Numbered from the stretch's first letter, positions 8,313-17,442 are shown. The stretch: 64,000 nt of DNA from CAVEFW01 sp964579575 (GCA_964579575.1 CAZOGL010000001.1:92668-156667), one strand, 5' to 3'. Made by a program: numbers and translations. The notes: generated by a model from the letters alone, not told the origin.

Positions 8313-9381
8313 ACGCAAAGTGAATGTGGCAGGTCTCGTCCTCGATGAAGGTGCCGATGCGCCATGGGGCACGACCGGACTCCCTTTGGAAGGCGCTCTC
8401 GAATATCTCGGCCGCATCCGGGTCGATGGCGACAAGGAGCCCCCCGCTGGTTTGGGGATCGCAGATGACGCCCATGCGGTTGTCGAACTCGTCCTCGTCA
8501 AGATCGCCCTGCTCGATGAAGGGCTCGGCAAAGTCCATGATGCTAAATGTCCGGTTGGGACGGCAATAATCCACACTCAGGTCCCAAGCGCGCTCAAACA
8601 GGGGGAGCGCGTCGAAGTCGATCCTTGCGCCGCATCCGCTTGCCTCGAGCATCTCGTGGAGGTGGCCTGCGAGGCCAAAGCCGGTCACGTCGGTTGCGGC
8701 ATGGGCGCTCGCTTCGACGGCCGCAACTCCGCCGGCGAGGTTGAGCTCGCACATGCTGTCGATGACGGGGCGAAACTCCTCGTCGGTACACGCGTCGATC
8801 TTTTTCGCGGCGGAAAGAAGGCCAGTGCCGAGGCGTTTGGTGAGATACAGGATGTCGCCTACGCGGGCACCGCCGTTGCGTATGATCTTGTCCGGGTGCA
8901 CCACGCCGAAGACGCAAAGACCGTATTTCGGCTCGGGGTCATCCACGGAATGACCACCAACGATGAAGCATCCCGCCTCTCGGACAGCGCTTGCACCTCC
9001 GCGCATGATCTCGGAGGCGACGTCGACGCCGAGGGCGCAATCGAGGGCCAAGATGTTGAGGGCGCACACTGGCTTCGCGCCCATGGCGAAGATGTCGGAA
9101 AGCGCATTCGCGGCGGCGAGTCGGCCGTAATCGTAGGGGTCGTCCACCAAGGGCGTGAGGAAGTCCACTGTCAAAACAGCAGCCAAATCGTCGCTCACCT
9201 TGTAGATAGCCGCATCGTCGCTTGTCTCGAACCCAAGCAACAGATTCTCGGCCCCCTCGATTCCGAGGTTGGCGTCAAGGATGGGAGCTAGGATGTTTTC
9301 GAGGTCGCCCGGACCCCATTTGGCAGCTCAACCGCCTTTGCTGGTGAGGCGGGAGAGGTAGACCTTCTCCTTCTCCGTCAC
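8311..9381 (-). CDS. selD: Selenide, water dikinase, with UGA-encoded selenocysteine at the catalytic position
   Basis: SelD makes selenophosphate from selenide and ATP, the selenium donor for selenocysteine synthesis. The frame from the GTG at 9379-9381 (GGAGG seven bases upstream) to 8311 gives 356 residues if the single TGA at 9328-9330 is read through. That codon is residue 18, inside SKGG-U-AAKWGPGD, exactly where SelD proteins have catalytic Cys or Sec followed by the essential lysine. Downstream are the expected FETSDDAAIY, DPQTSGGLL and VTGFGLAGH segments. A hairpin 11 bases after the TGA fits a bacterial SECIS. Without readthrough the protein would lack its catalytic residue. It lies 24 bp after the activase-like gene. 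Confidence 0.93.
9301..9317 (-). promoter_or_regulatory. SECIS-like hairpin of selD
   Basis: Read on the minus strand, GGGGTC (9317-9312) pairs with GACCTC (9306-9301), including one G-U pair, around the loop CGGGC. It begins 11 bases after the in-frame TGA, within the range usual for bacterial SECIS elements. Pairing was judged by eye. Confidence 0.65.
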
Positions 9382-9405
9382 GGCTGCCTCCAATCCTCTA
9401 ATCGA

Positions 9406-10272
9406 CTACTCGGTCTCCTTTTGGCGCTTTGCCGGCAAAGAGAGCGCCGCTCCGATGACGCCGGCATATATTCCAAGCGGAGAGGATAGCACTTCGACGC
9501 CGAGGCGTTTGCTTAGGCGTTCGACAAGGTAGTCGTTATTGCATTGTCCTCCCGTGATCATGTACGTGGTGTTGGGCATTACAGGGATGAGGGGTGCGAC
9601 ACGGTTGACAACCGCTTCGATCGCGATCCAGCAGACATCCTCGCGGGGTGCCCCTTTGGCGATGAGCTCAGAAAGCTTGGACTCGACGAACACAATGCAC
9701 ATGGAGGGGAGCGCCGTCGGCGTGCCTTTGCGTGCGAGATCGGAAAGTTGTTTCTCGGTGATGCCCATGCGTGACGCCGTGGATTGGAGGTATTTGCCGA
9801 TGGCGGCGCTGCAGCGATCGTTGGTGGCAATCTTTTTGACAGTACCGTGGTTGACTGTCATGACTTGGGTCTCTTGACCGCCGATATCGATGACGACGCC
9901 GTCGGAGTTGTAAATGAAGTGGGCACCCCTACCGTGAGCCTGGCCGATTTCGACAAATTCCTGAGCACCAGGAAAGGCAAGCTGACCAATTCCGGTGGCG
10001 GCGATGGCGCAGTCTCGCAAGGGGAATCCGTCATGTTCGAGGCGAGCCAGGAGACGTTTGGCGGAATCGTTGCTGTCGAGACCGGTCTCGAAGATGAACT
10101 TGTGGACGATGGTGTTCTTTTCCATGACAACGGCCTTGGTGGTGATAGCTCCGATGCCAACCCCCACGCGGTAGTAGGGCCGGTCCTTTTTGGGGGGCTC
10201 CTCGGTTATGCCCATCGCGTCGAGAAGTGCGTTGACCCGACTCTCCGAATAGAGCTGTGCGTAGCGTGCCAT
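9406..10272 (-). CDS. Activase-like ASKHA protein with altered ATP-site motifs
   Basis: The protein has 288 residues from the ATG at 10270-10272, which has GGGAAAGAGGGAGATC upstream. It is clearly related to the HgdC-type activase at 4147-5205, but key motifs differ: DIGST is replaced by GIGAI, GGQDTK by GGQETQ, and AGTGK by AAIGK. Both cluster cysteines remain, in NDRCSAAIG and PSMCIVFVES. So the iron-sulfur site may be intact while ATP binding or hydrolysis could be changed. No dehydratase gene is adjacent; the next gene in the operon, 24 bp away, is selD. Its role is unknown; a selenium-linked redox or regulatory function is a guess from position. Confidence 0.8.
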   Translation of the reverse strand: MARYAQLYSESRVNALLDAMGITEEPPKKDRPYYRVGVGIGAITTKAVVMEKNTIVHKFIFETGLDSNDSAKRLLARLEHDGFPLRDCAIAATGIGQLAFPGAQEFVEIGQAHGRGAHFIYNSDGVVIDIGGQETQVMTVNHGTVKKIATNDRCSAAIGKYLQSTASRMGITEKQLSDLARKGTPTALPSMCIVFVESKLSELIAKGAPREDVCWIAIEAVVNRVAPLIPVMPNTTYMITGGQCNNDYLVERLSKRLGVEVLSSPLGIYAGVIGAALSLPAKRQKETE

Positions 10273-10639
10273 GATCTCCCTCTTTCCCTCGTTTTTATTA
10301 TACGAATGAAAGAACGAGGTCTTTAAAGAATCCATTAAACGGCATTTGCCGGAAAAAGGCCGATAGAGAAACCCTCGGTCAGAGAGCATTATTCGCAAAT
10401 AAGAATAAAAAAGGGCGAGAAGTTATGCTTGCCGTTCACGGCGAAAATCATACCGTTCACATTTCGTAGACGTACGAAAATGTTCCCTGCACGCCGTTTG
10501 CCAACGGTTTCCATTTTGTTATCAACGAGGGGGCTAGTCGGGTTTTATACGTATACATTACGTGGGTTTGGGTGTGCTATGCCCAAAATCCATGTGGTAG
10601 ACGAGGAGAACGAAAGAGAAAAGGAAGGAGGGAGTTCTT
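10273..10639. other. Divergent regulatory region between the activase-selD operon and the formate dehydrogenase operon
   Basis: This 367-bp stretch has no supported gene. It contains an imperfect inverted repeat at 10459-10483, a TATACGTATA palindrome at 10546-10555, a small hairpin TTTGGG/CCCAAA at 10567-10587, and the strong ribosome binding site AGGAAGGAGGG of the alpha subunit. Both operons must start here. Confidence 0.6.
10459..10483. promoter_or_regulatory. Imperfect palindrome, candidate operator
   Basis: ACATTTCGTA and TACGAAAATGT are inverted copies (one extra base) separated by GACG. It lies about 155 bp upstream of the formate dehydrogenase start. No regulator is assigned. Confidence 0.45.
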
Positions 10640-13600
10640 ATGGAACTGACACGTAGAAGCTTCTTTAAGGGTCTTGGCGCCGCGTTTGCTGCAACCATGG
10701 CCTATGAGGCAACCACAGCTGCTCCTGCCTTGGCAGTTGAGTCGAGCAAAGCTGCTAGTTGGAAACTCGTCAACACAGAGGAATACACCAACATCTGCTG
10801 CTATTGCGCAGGCGGTTGCGGTTCTTTGTGTTCGGTTCGTGATGGCGAGCTTATCAATCTCGAGGGCGACCCCGACCATCCCATCAACAAGGGTGGCCTT
10901 TGCCCGAAGGGTGCGACCATGTTCCAGCTGCGTAACGTGATTGACCCCGAGACGCGCGAAGTCATCAAGAACCCCGACCGTCGATCCAAGCCCATGGTTC
11001 GACGCCCTGGATCCAGCGAGTGGGAATCCATTAGTTGGTCCGACATGATCAATGAGATTGCCCGCAAGGTGAAGGACACGCGAGACGAGACGTTTGTCGA
11101 GAAGCGCGAATCCGACGGTATGACCGTCAACTTCTGCCCTGGCATCGGTAGCTACGGCGGATCTCAGCAAAATTCCGAAGAAGAGTATCTCATCCTCAAA
11201 GCGATGAGAAGCCTGGGAGTCGTGGCAATCGACAACCAGGCACGTGTTTGACACGGCCCCACGGTTGCCGGTCTGGCACCTTCATTCGGTCGTGGCTCCA
11301 TGACGAGCCACTGGTGTGACTTCCAAAACACCGATTTCATTCTTCATTGCGGCTCCAACAGCTGCGAGAATCACCCTGTGAGCTCCAAGTGGTTGAACAA
11401 GGCCCACGAGCGCGGAGCAAAGTGGATCGTCGTCGATCCCCGCTACACGCGCACCGCAGAGCTCGCAGATATCTATTGCCCCATCCGCTCTGGTACGGAT
11501 ATCGCGTTCTACGGTGGCATGTACAACTACATCATCGAGAACCTTATCGAGCCCAACCTGGCTGAGTACTTGAGGACGGGCGAGAGGTGCTCGGTGTACA
11601 ACTTCGAGTACCTGCTTAACTACACCAACGCATCCTACCTGCTCGATCCCGAATATGAGTTCGATGTCGAGAAGGGTCTTTTCTCTGGTTGGGACGAGGA
11701 GACCAAGACGTACTCCAACCACTCTTGGCACTATCAAACCGACCACGAGGAGCAATGGGATACCTCCGCGGGCGGCGCATATGCATGGGCTGTCGCTGAG
11801 GGCGTTCCTGAGTTCACGAAGCCGACGCTGACGGTTCCCAAGAAGGACATGACCTTGTCCGACCCGATGTGCGTGTACCAACAGTTCAAGAAGCACTATT
11901 CTCGCTATACCCTTGACGCTGTCTGCGATATTTGCGGCATGACCAAGGAAAACCTGGAGCTTGTCTACTCTACCTACACCCAATCTGCCGCTCCCGACAA
12001 GTCCGGCATGATCCTTTACGCTTTGGGTCAGACACAGCACACCTATGGCGCCCAAAACACCCGCGCCATGTGCATCATGCAGCTGCTCCTTGGCAATATC
12101 GGCGTCCCCGGCGGCGGCGTTAACGCGCTGCGCGGCGAGCCGAACGTCCAGGGTGCTACCGACATGGGCATGATGGTCAACGAGCATCCTGCCTACCTCA
12201 AGTGGGCAAACACCACGGATCGCTCCAGCCTTCGCAAGTACCTGGAGTCCCAGACGTACTCCGATGGTTATTACACCAACAAGCCCAAGTTCCTCGTCTC
12301 CTCCCTCAAGGAGTGGTTCGGCGAGAACGCGACGGTCGAGAACGACTACGGCTTCGATTGGTGGCCGAAGGTTCCCTCCGTCAACGGCAAGGCCGATGGC
12401 AAGTGGGCTGGGGACTACACCCATATCTCCACCTTCGAGTGGATGGACAAGGGCGTTATGAAGGGCTATTTCGCATGGGGCATGAACCCTTGCCATTCTG
12501 GCCCGAACGCCAAGCATATCCGCCAAGCCATGGCAAACCTCGATTGGCTCGTTGTTGCCGACCAGGTCGAGACCGAGACTGCGGGATTTTGGCATGCGCC
12601 TGACATGGACCCCTCAAAGATCGACACCACGGTCTACTTCATGCCGTGCGCGCTCATCTATGAGAAGCCCGGCACGATTCTGAACTCCGGTCGTTGGACC
12701 CAGTGGCGTTATCAGGCAGTTGAGCCTTGGGACGACAGCAAGACCGACCTCGAGATGTGCGATCTGCTTTGGACCGCCATCGTCGACTTGTACAAGAAGG
12801 AGGGCGGCGCGAACCCCGACCCGATCCTGAAGACCAAGTGGGACTACTACGTCGACGGCAAGATTAGCTTCTATCCCGTCACATGGGCACTCAACGGCTA
12901 CAACGTCGCGAACTCCACCTTCGAGGGCAATGGCGGCATCGGATTCTCTGAGGGCCCCAACGGTACGCTCTCCAAGGGCAACGTCGACCTTTTGTCTGGC
13001 TATGCGAAGCTTGGCGCCGACGGTTCCACCGCTTGTGCGATGTGGATCTATTCCGGTTACTATTCACCGGCAGAAGGCCAGCCCAAGGATCGTCCGCTCG
13101 ATCCCCATACGATGAATGTCGGTCGCCGCAACACGGTCGACAAGTCCGGCCTCGGCCTCAACTCCGAGTGGGCTTTCTCTTGGCCTTCCAACCGCCGTAT
13201 CCTGTACAACCGCAACGCCTCTGACGTCAGCGGTACGCCTTGGAACCCCGAGAAGGTTCTCAACTACTGGGACGAGGCGGCAGGCAAGTGGGTCATCATC
13301 GACCAAGCCGACTTCGTTGCAAGCAAGACGAACTCCGACGGTACCACCGAGGCGGTTCGTCCCAACAACAAGTCCTTCTTCATGCTTTGGGAGCAAAACG
13401 CTCGCCTCGAGTCCTATGGTATGGACGACGGCCCGCTGCCCGAGTTCTACGAGCCCACTGAGACTCCGTTTGAGTACAACACTCTCAACGGGCGCACCTA
13501 TGCTCCTTGTGCACTGCATGTCGACTCCTTTGAGGCGACGCGCGGCACGGTTGCCGACTTCCCGTATGTCGCAACCACCTACTCCGTCACAGAGCATTGG

Positions 13601-13969
13601 CAAACCGGTGGCCAGACTCGTTCTTGCCCCGCCCTCGTCGAGGCCATCCCCGACCAGTTCGTGGAGATGTCTTACGAGCTTGCTGAGGAGCTCGGGATCC
13701 AAAACGGTGATGATGTCATCGTCTACAACAACCGTAGCTCCTGCACCGTCAAGGCCTTGGTCACCCACCGCTTCAAGCCGTTTACGGTCCATGGCAAGGT
13801 TCAACATCAGGTCGGTCTGACGCACCACTTTGGTTATACCCATGAGTTCGCCCAGGGCGACGTCGTCAACGAGCTGACCCCGAACATCGGCGACGCGGTC
13901 GTTCAGACCCCCGAGTACAAGGCCTTCCTTGTCAACATCAAGAAGGCTCCTTCAGGAGGTGTTAAGTAA
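10640..13969 (+). CDS. fdnG: Formate dehydrogenase alpha subunit, selenocysteine-containing, Tat-exported
   Basis: The gene encodes 1109 residues with one in-frame TGA at 11249-11251 read as selenocysteine (residue 204). The surrounding QARV-U-HGPTVAGLAPSFGRG is the classical selenocysteine site of formate dehydrogenase N/O. The N-terminus has a Tat signal (TRRSFFKG, hydrophobic stretch, PALA cleavage site). A [4Fe-4S] motif (CCYCAGGCGSLC with GGLCPKG) precedes the bis-MGD molybdopterin domains. It oxidises formate outside the cytoplasm and passes electrons to the next two subunits. The stop overlaps the next ATG by one base. Treated as two genes, it would look like a false frameshift or nonsense mutation. 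It is somewhat longer than the E. coli enzyme. Confidence 0.96.
11263..11280 (+). promoter_or_regulatory. SECIS hairpin of the formate dehydrogenase gene
   Basis: GGTTGC and GCACC flank the loop CGGTCTG, giving GGT/ACC and GC/GC pairs with a bulged T. It starts 11 bases after the TGA. It closely resembles the E. coli fdhF/fdnG element, including the GGTCT loop and the bulged U recognised by SelB. Confidence 0.88.
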
Positions 13970-15054
13970 TGGCTGAGTCTGCGATTCTTTTTGACACTTC
14001 CCGTTGTTCCGGATGCCATGCATGCCAGGTTGCGTGCAAGTGTTGGAACAACCTTCCGTCCCCGCTCGGTCTCAATGAGAACAAGTGGTCCGGTTCCCAC
14101 CAGAACCCGGCCGATATCAACGGCACGACCCGTCTCATCATGACGTACAACGAGATCGAGAACCCGGACTACAACACCAAAGACGTCACCCCGCTTCTTG
14201 CCACAAAGCGTGTCAAGTGGGCGTTCGGTCGTCGTAGTTGCCAACATTGCACCGACGCGGGTTGCGTCGATGTGTGCCCGGCCGGAGCCCTCTATCATGA
14301 TGAGGATACCGGCATGGTCACCTACGACCAGGACAAGTGCATCGGTTGCCAAAACTGCTCCACCGCTTGCCCCTTCGACGTTCCCCGCTACGACGAGGGT
14401 ACGACCCGCGGCGTGATCAACAAGTGCTCTGGCTGTGTTGATCGTATCGCCAACGGCATGAAGCCGGCTTGCGTCACCACGTGCCAGCCTGAGGCTCTCG
14501 ATTTCGGTCCCCGTGATGAGATGATCCAAAAGGCTTACCTGCGTCTTTCCATGCTCAAGCAGCGCGGCTACAAGGATGCTGTCGTCTACGGCGAGCATGA
14601 GATGGGCGGACTCCATGTCATCCAGGTCCTCAAATACGGTGCCGCCGCACATGGTGCCGTTGAGAACCCGAAGTCTTCCGGTGCCCTTGTCATCTCGGGA
14701 GCTTTGAAACCGATCACCGCCGTGGTCTTCCCGCTTTGCCTCGTCGCGTTCGCCGGCATGACCGCTTTGGCTTCTGGCTACAAGCGTGACACGCTCGTCT
14801 TCAACAACGAGACGCAAGACACCATCGCCGTCAACACCGGCGAGGTCGTCAAGCACGGCATGAGGCCCATGGATGAGCGACAGGTCATCGACGCTGTCAC
14901 CGAGAACCTTCCGTTCATGGAGGCTAACCGCAAGAAGAAGGCCGAGGAAAAGGCCGCTGCTGCCGAGGCCGCCGAGATCGCAAAGGCCGCTGCTGCTGAA
15001 AAGGCCGCTGCTGCGCAAGCCGAGGCAGCCGAAGAGAGGAAGGAGGACGAATAA
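13969..15054 (+). CDS. fdnH: Formate dehydrogenase beta (ferredoxin) subunit with membrane anchor and charged tail
   Basis: The protein has 361 residues. Four cysteine clusters for four [4Fe-4S] centres are visible: CSGCHACQVACKCW, CQHCTDAGCVDVCP, CIGCQNCSTACP and CSGCVDR with a later CVTTCQPEA. One transmembrane helix near residues 235-260 (PITAVVFPLCLVAFAGM) anchors it beside the cytochrome. The final 50 residues are an Ala/Glu/Lys-rich, coiled-coil-like tail on the far side of the helix. It relays electrons from the alpha subunit to the cytochrome b. It overlaps both neighbours by one base (TAATG), indicating translational coupling. Confidence 0.93.
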   Translation: MAESAILFDTSRCSGCHACQVACKCWNNLPSPLGLNENKWSGSHQNPADINGTTRLIMTYNEIENPDYNTKDVTPLLATKRVKWAFGRRSCQHCTDAGCVDVCPAGALYHDEDTGMVTYDQDKCIGCQNCSTACPFDVPRYDEGTTRGVINKCSGCVDRIANGMKPACVTTCQPEALDFGPRDEMIQKAYLRLSMLKQRGYKDAVVYGEHEMGGLHVIQVLKYGAAAHGAVENPKSSGALVISGALKPITAVVFPLCLVAFAGMTALASGYKRDTLVFNNETQDTIAVNTGEVVKHGMRPMDERQVIDAVTENLPFMEANRKKKAEEKAAAAEAAEIAKAAAAEKAAAAQAEAAEERKEDE

Positions 15055-15899
15055 TGTCTCACGCTGTAAACGTTTCTCCTGAACAGCAAGCAAAAGACCA
15101 GGAGTACTTGGCAAAAATCGAGGCAACTGGTGTGACCCGTTACATCAAGCGCCACTCCTTGCAGGCCCGTATTACCCATGATGTCACCATTATCGTTTGC
15201 CTTTGGCTTATGATCTCCGGTGCCATCGTGTTCGCGCCTCCTCTGACCCAAGCATTGGGCGCCAACGTCGTGTGGGTGTGTCGTATGAGCCACCGCGTCC
15301 TTGGTGTCGTGTTCTGCTTGGTTCCGATCATCAGCTTCTTCCTTGCACCGAAGGGCGCTCGTCATATCTGGGAGGCCAACGTCTGCAAGTGGACCTCTGA
15401 TGACAAGAAGTGGATGCTCATGTTCTTCCCGTACCTGTTCGGTGCAAAGTGGATTCACATGCCCGATCAGGATATGCAAAAGTCCGGCCAGCGTTTCGCT
15501 GACGGCATGTTGTGGATTTTTGGTTTCGTGATGGCAATCTCCGGTGTCGTTTTGACCCTCGGTTCCATCTGCGTTGACCTCAGCGCAAACGCCCACGCGT
15601 TGTGGTTGATGATCCACGATATCGGCTTCTTCGCGCTGTGTATCTTCGTCCCGGCCCATATTTGGCTCGGTGGTGGCATATTCCAGCCCTACCGTGGCAA
15701 TTGGAACATCGAGGGCAAGACGCGTGGTTGCTCCAACCTCATGTTCGGTGACGGCATGATTTCTGAGTCCGACGCCCTGTATCATTGGGGTCATTGGGCT
15801 CGCGAAGAGCTTGCGAGCGGCAAGAACGTCGTCTACAAGGACAAGGACGGCAACATCATTGACGCTGCTGAGATTCAGCGCAACGGTGCTCCGCTGTAG
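15054..15899 (+). CDS. fdnI: Formate dehydrogenase gamma subunit, cytochrome b
   Basis: The protein has 281 residues with four predicted membrane helices, around THDVTIIVCLWLMISG, the MSHRVLGVVFCLVPI region, the WIFGFVMAISGVVL region and HDIGFFALCIFVPAHIW. Histidines in the helices fit the two b hemes of the FdnI/FdoI family, which pass electrons to menaquinone. The long N-terminal and C-terminal extensions make it longer than E. coli FdnI. It is translationally coupled to the beta subunit. The stop at 15899 is followed by a GC-rich hairpin. Confidence 0.92.
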   Translation: MSHAVNVSPEQQAKDQEYLAKIEATGVTRYIKRHSLQARITHDVTIIVCLWLMISGAIVFAPPLTQALGANVVWVCRMSHRVLGVVFCLVPIISFFLAPKGARHIWEANVCKWTSDDKKWMLMFFPYLFGAKWIHMPDQDMQKSGQRFADGMLWIFGFVMAISGVVLTLGSICVDLSANAHALWLMIHDIGFFALCIFVPAHIWLGGGIFQPYRGNWNIEGKTRGCSNLMFGDGMISESDALYHWGHWAREELASGKNVVYKDKDGNIIDAAEIQRNGAPL

Positions 15900-16226
15900 T
15901 CCGTTTTTGAGAGGCCGGCTTGTAAAAGCCTGGACTTTATGAATGACGCTGGGGGGTGGGTCTCCCGCCCCCCAGCGAGTCGCGTCGGTTCTTTCAGTAC
16001 CCGAATGGTACTCCGTCTACTACTACTACTACTACTACTGGATTGCTGACCGTTGCCTGCTTTACGTGCGACAGGAAAGCCAAGGACATTCGTTCCCTGT
16101 CCATTCGGGTACTGAAAGAACCAATACGACCACAAACGACTTGATTTGCGCCTTTTGTGTCAAACAAGACATCCAAAACGCGGAGGGAGCCTCTTTGCGT
16201 TTTGGTAAAAGAGGAGGAGATTAGCT
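15900..16226. other. Intergenic region between cytochrome b and fdhE with hairpins and element A
   Basis: No gene is supported. The region holds a GC-rich hairpin at 15948-15976 (GCTGGGGGG / CCCCCCAGC, no T run), element A (15987-16122), and the fdhE ribosome binding site AGAGGAGGAG. A TAC trinucleotide run at 16017-16036 is inside element A. Confidence 0.6.
15987..16122. repeat. Element A: 22-bp perfect inverted repeat around a TAC-repeat core
   Basis: The arms 15987-16008 and 16101-16122 are exact inverted copies of 22 bp (left arm begins GGTTCTTTCAGTACCC). Right after the left arm comes TACTCCGTC and a run of TAC triplets. A second inner inverted pair GACAGG / CCTGTC lies near the right arm. 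The core sequence GGTACTCCGTCTACTACTAC at 16007-16026 recurs with one change in element B at 17198-17217. Confidence 0.75.
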
Positions 16227-17129
16227 ATGAACATGCGGTTGATCGATACCGCTATCAAGGCGTATGCCAGCATTCTCGACGAAGGGGACAACGCTCGTCT
16301 CGCCTTCTTCCATGAGCTTTGGAAGGTGGTTGATGAGTGCGAAAAGGAGCATGAATGCGCCTATGAAGCACCCGAGGCATCCACCATCAAGGCCGCTCTC
16401 GACGCTGGCACGTCGGTGTTTGCAACCCAGCCGGTTGTCGTTGACAAAGAGGTGCTCGTCGGAGACATCGAGAAGCTCATCGCCTGTGCCAAGTCTTCCA
16501 CCGAGTTGGCCGAGGGGGTCCCTGATAATCTTGCCCGCGTCGATTGGGATCGCATTATCGACGCAAGCGACATCGAGCTTGCTGGTGCGAATCCCAATGC
16601 CTACCTCATGGATCTGTATCAGTCTCTTGTGGATGGCGGCGCGGAGGCGGGTTCTTTGGGTATCGCGCTCATGGCTGCAACGCTTGCGTTGAAGGCCCAG
16701 CTGGAAAAGCCTGCGGCTGTCGCGTTGGCCGCAATAAAGAAGGCGGTGGCGTTCGAGGAGATCCACCCCATGACCTGTCCGGTATGCGGAAGCGCCCCGA
16801 CGCTTTCCCATGTGGGAGGGGAAACCTCCAGCAACGGTCGCGGTCGCAAGCTCATTTGCACCCAGTGCGGAACGTCTTGGGAGTTCGAGCGCGTCAGGTG
16901 TGCTCGTTGTGGAACGCAAAACCAGCGCAGCCTCCACTTCTACAACCTCGAGGGTGACGACAATCACCGTATTGGTACCTGCGACGAGTGTGGCAGCTAT
17001 ATCCGTTCCCTGTTCTCGGAGTCCGTGCTCGTACCGATTTCCTATGAGGTCGAGGACGTCGTTATGGCAAAGCTCGATGCGATTGCGCAAAACCCCGCTT
17101 TCGCCGGTGGCGGCGAGCGTCTCGACTAG
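16227..17129 (+). CDS. fdhE: Formate dehydrogenase accessory protein FdhE
   Basis: The protein has 300 residues. The C-terminal half contains four CxxCG-type knuckles (CPVCGSAP, CTQCGTSW, CARCGTQN, CDECGSY) typical of FdhE, a rubredoxin-like metal-binding protein that interacts with the catalytic subunit of Tat-exported formate dehydrogenases and is needed for their assembly. The N-terminal half is helical. The ATG has AGAGGAGGAG upstream. It follows the three structural genes, separated by element A, and is closed by a strong hairpin. Confidence 0.92.
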   Translation: MNMRLIDTAIKAYASILDEGDNARLAFFHELWKVVDECEKEHECAYEAPEASTIKAALDAGTSVFATQPVVVDKEVLVGDIEKLIACAKSSTELAEGVPDNLARVDWDRIIDASDIELAGANPNAYLMDLYQSLVDGGAEAGSLGIALMAATLALKAQLEKPAAVALAAIKKAVAFEEIHPMTCPVCGSAPTLSHVGGETSSNGRGRKLICTQCGTSWEFERVRCARCGTQNQRSLHFYNLEGDDNHRIGTCDECGSYIRSLFSESVLVPISYEVEDVVMAKLDAIAQNPAFAGGGERLD

Positions 17130-17152
17130 CGTTTTTGGGTGATAAGATAAAG

Positions 17153-17178
17153 CGAGGGCGGCCTCAAGGCCGCCCTCG
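17153..17178 (+). terminator. Strong hairpin after fdhE
   Basis: CGAGGGCGGCC and GGCCGCCCTCG pair around a TCAA loop. The following T run is weak, so termination efficiency is uncertain. Confidence 0.7.
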
Positions 17179-17188
17179 ATGTTTCCAG

Positions 17189-17264
17189 CGCTTGAGCGGT
17201 ACTCCGCCTACTACTACGATCTTTGGAGGTCCGATGCTTCTCGGACGCCATGGCCGCTTAAGCG
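17189..17264. repeat. Element B: inverted repeat with the same core as element A
   Basis: The arms CGCTTGAGCGG (17189-17199) and CCGCTTAAGCG (17254-17264) are inverted copies with one mismatch. The left arm runs into GGTACTCCGCCTACTACTAC (17198-17217), 19 of 20 bases shared with element A. An inner hairpin GTCCGA/TCGGAC lies at 17229-17246. The rest of the 17130-17442 intergenic region holds nothing else recognised. Confidence 0.65.
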
Positions 17265-17442
17265 ATGGGCTGCTTCCAAGCGCACCGGCAATAGCGAACC
17301 GTGCGCAGCACTGCATCACTTTAGTACAACGTCGTCCATTTCTTTGTACAAAACTGACTTCAGGGTATATTTAAAGCCGTACGGCTTGGTGGGCGGGGCG
17401 CCCAGGCATTCTGAGAGATATTTTGTCGGGGGAGTGTGTTTG

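Noticed and set aside
8311..9240. Short SelD starting at 9240
   Set aside because: It would lack the catalytic residue and N-terminal glycine-rich region; the frame extends upstream through a TGA at the right place.
10640..11300. Nonsense mutation splitting the formate dehydrogenase gene
   Set aside because: The TGA is in the exact selenocysteine context and is followed by a SECIS hairpin.
15943..16224. Small protein with a tyrosine run across the TAC repeat
   Set aside because: It is a consequence of the triplet run within an inverted repeat; no start signal.
17179..17442. Extended N-terminus of RlmH
   Set aside because: The extra part covers element B and RlmH proteins start at MNITVV-type sequences.
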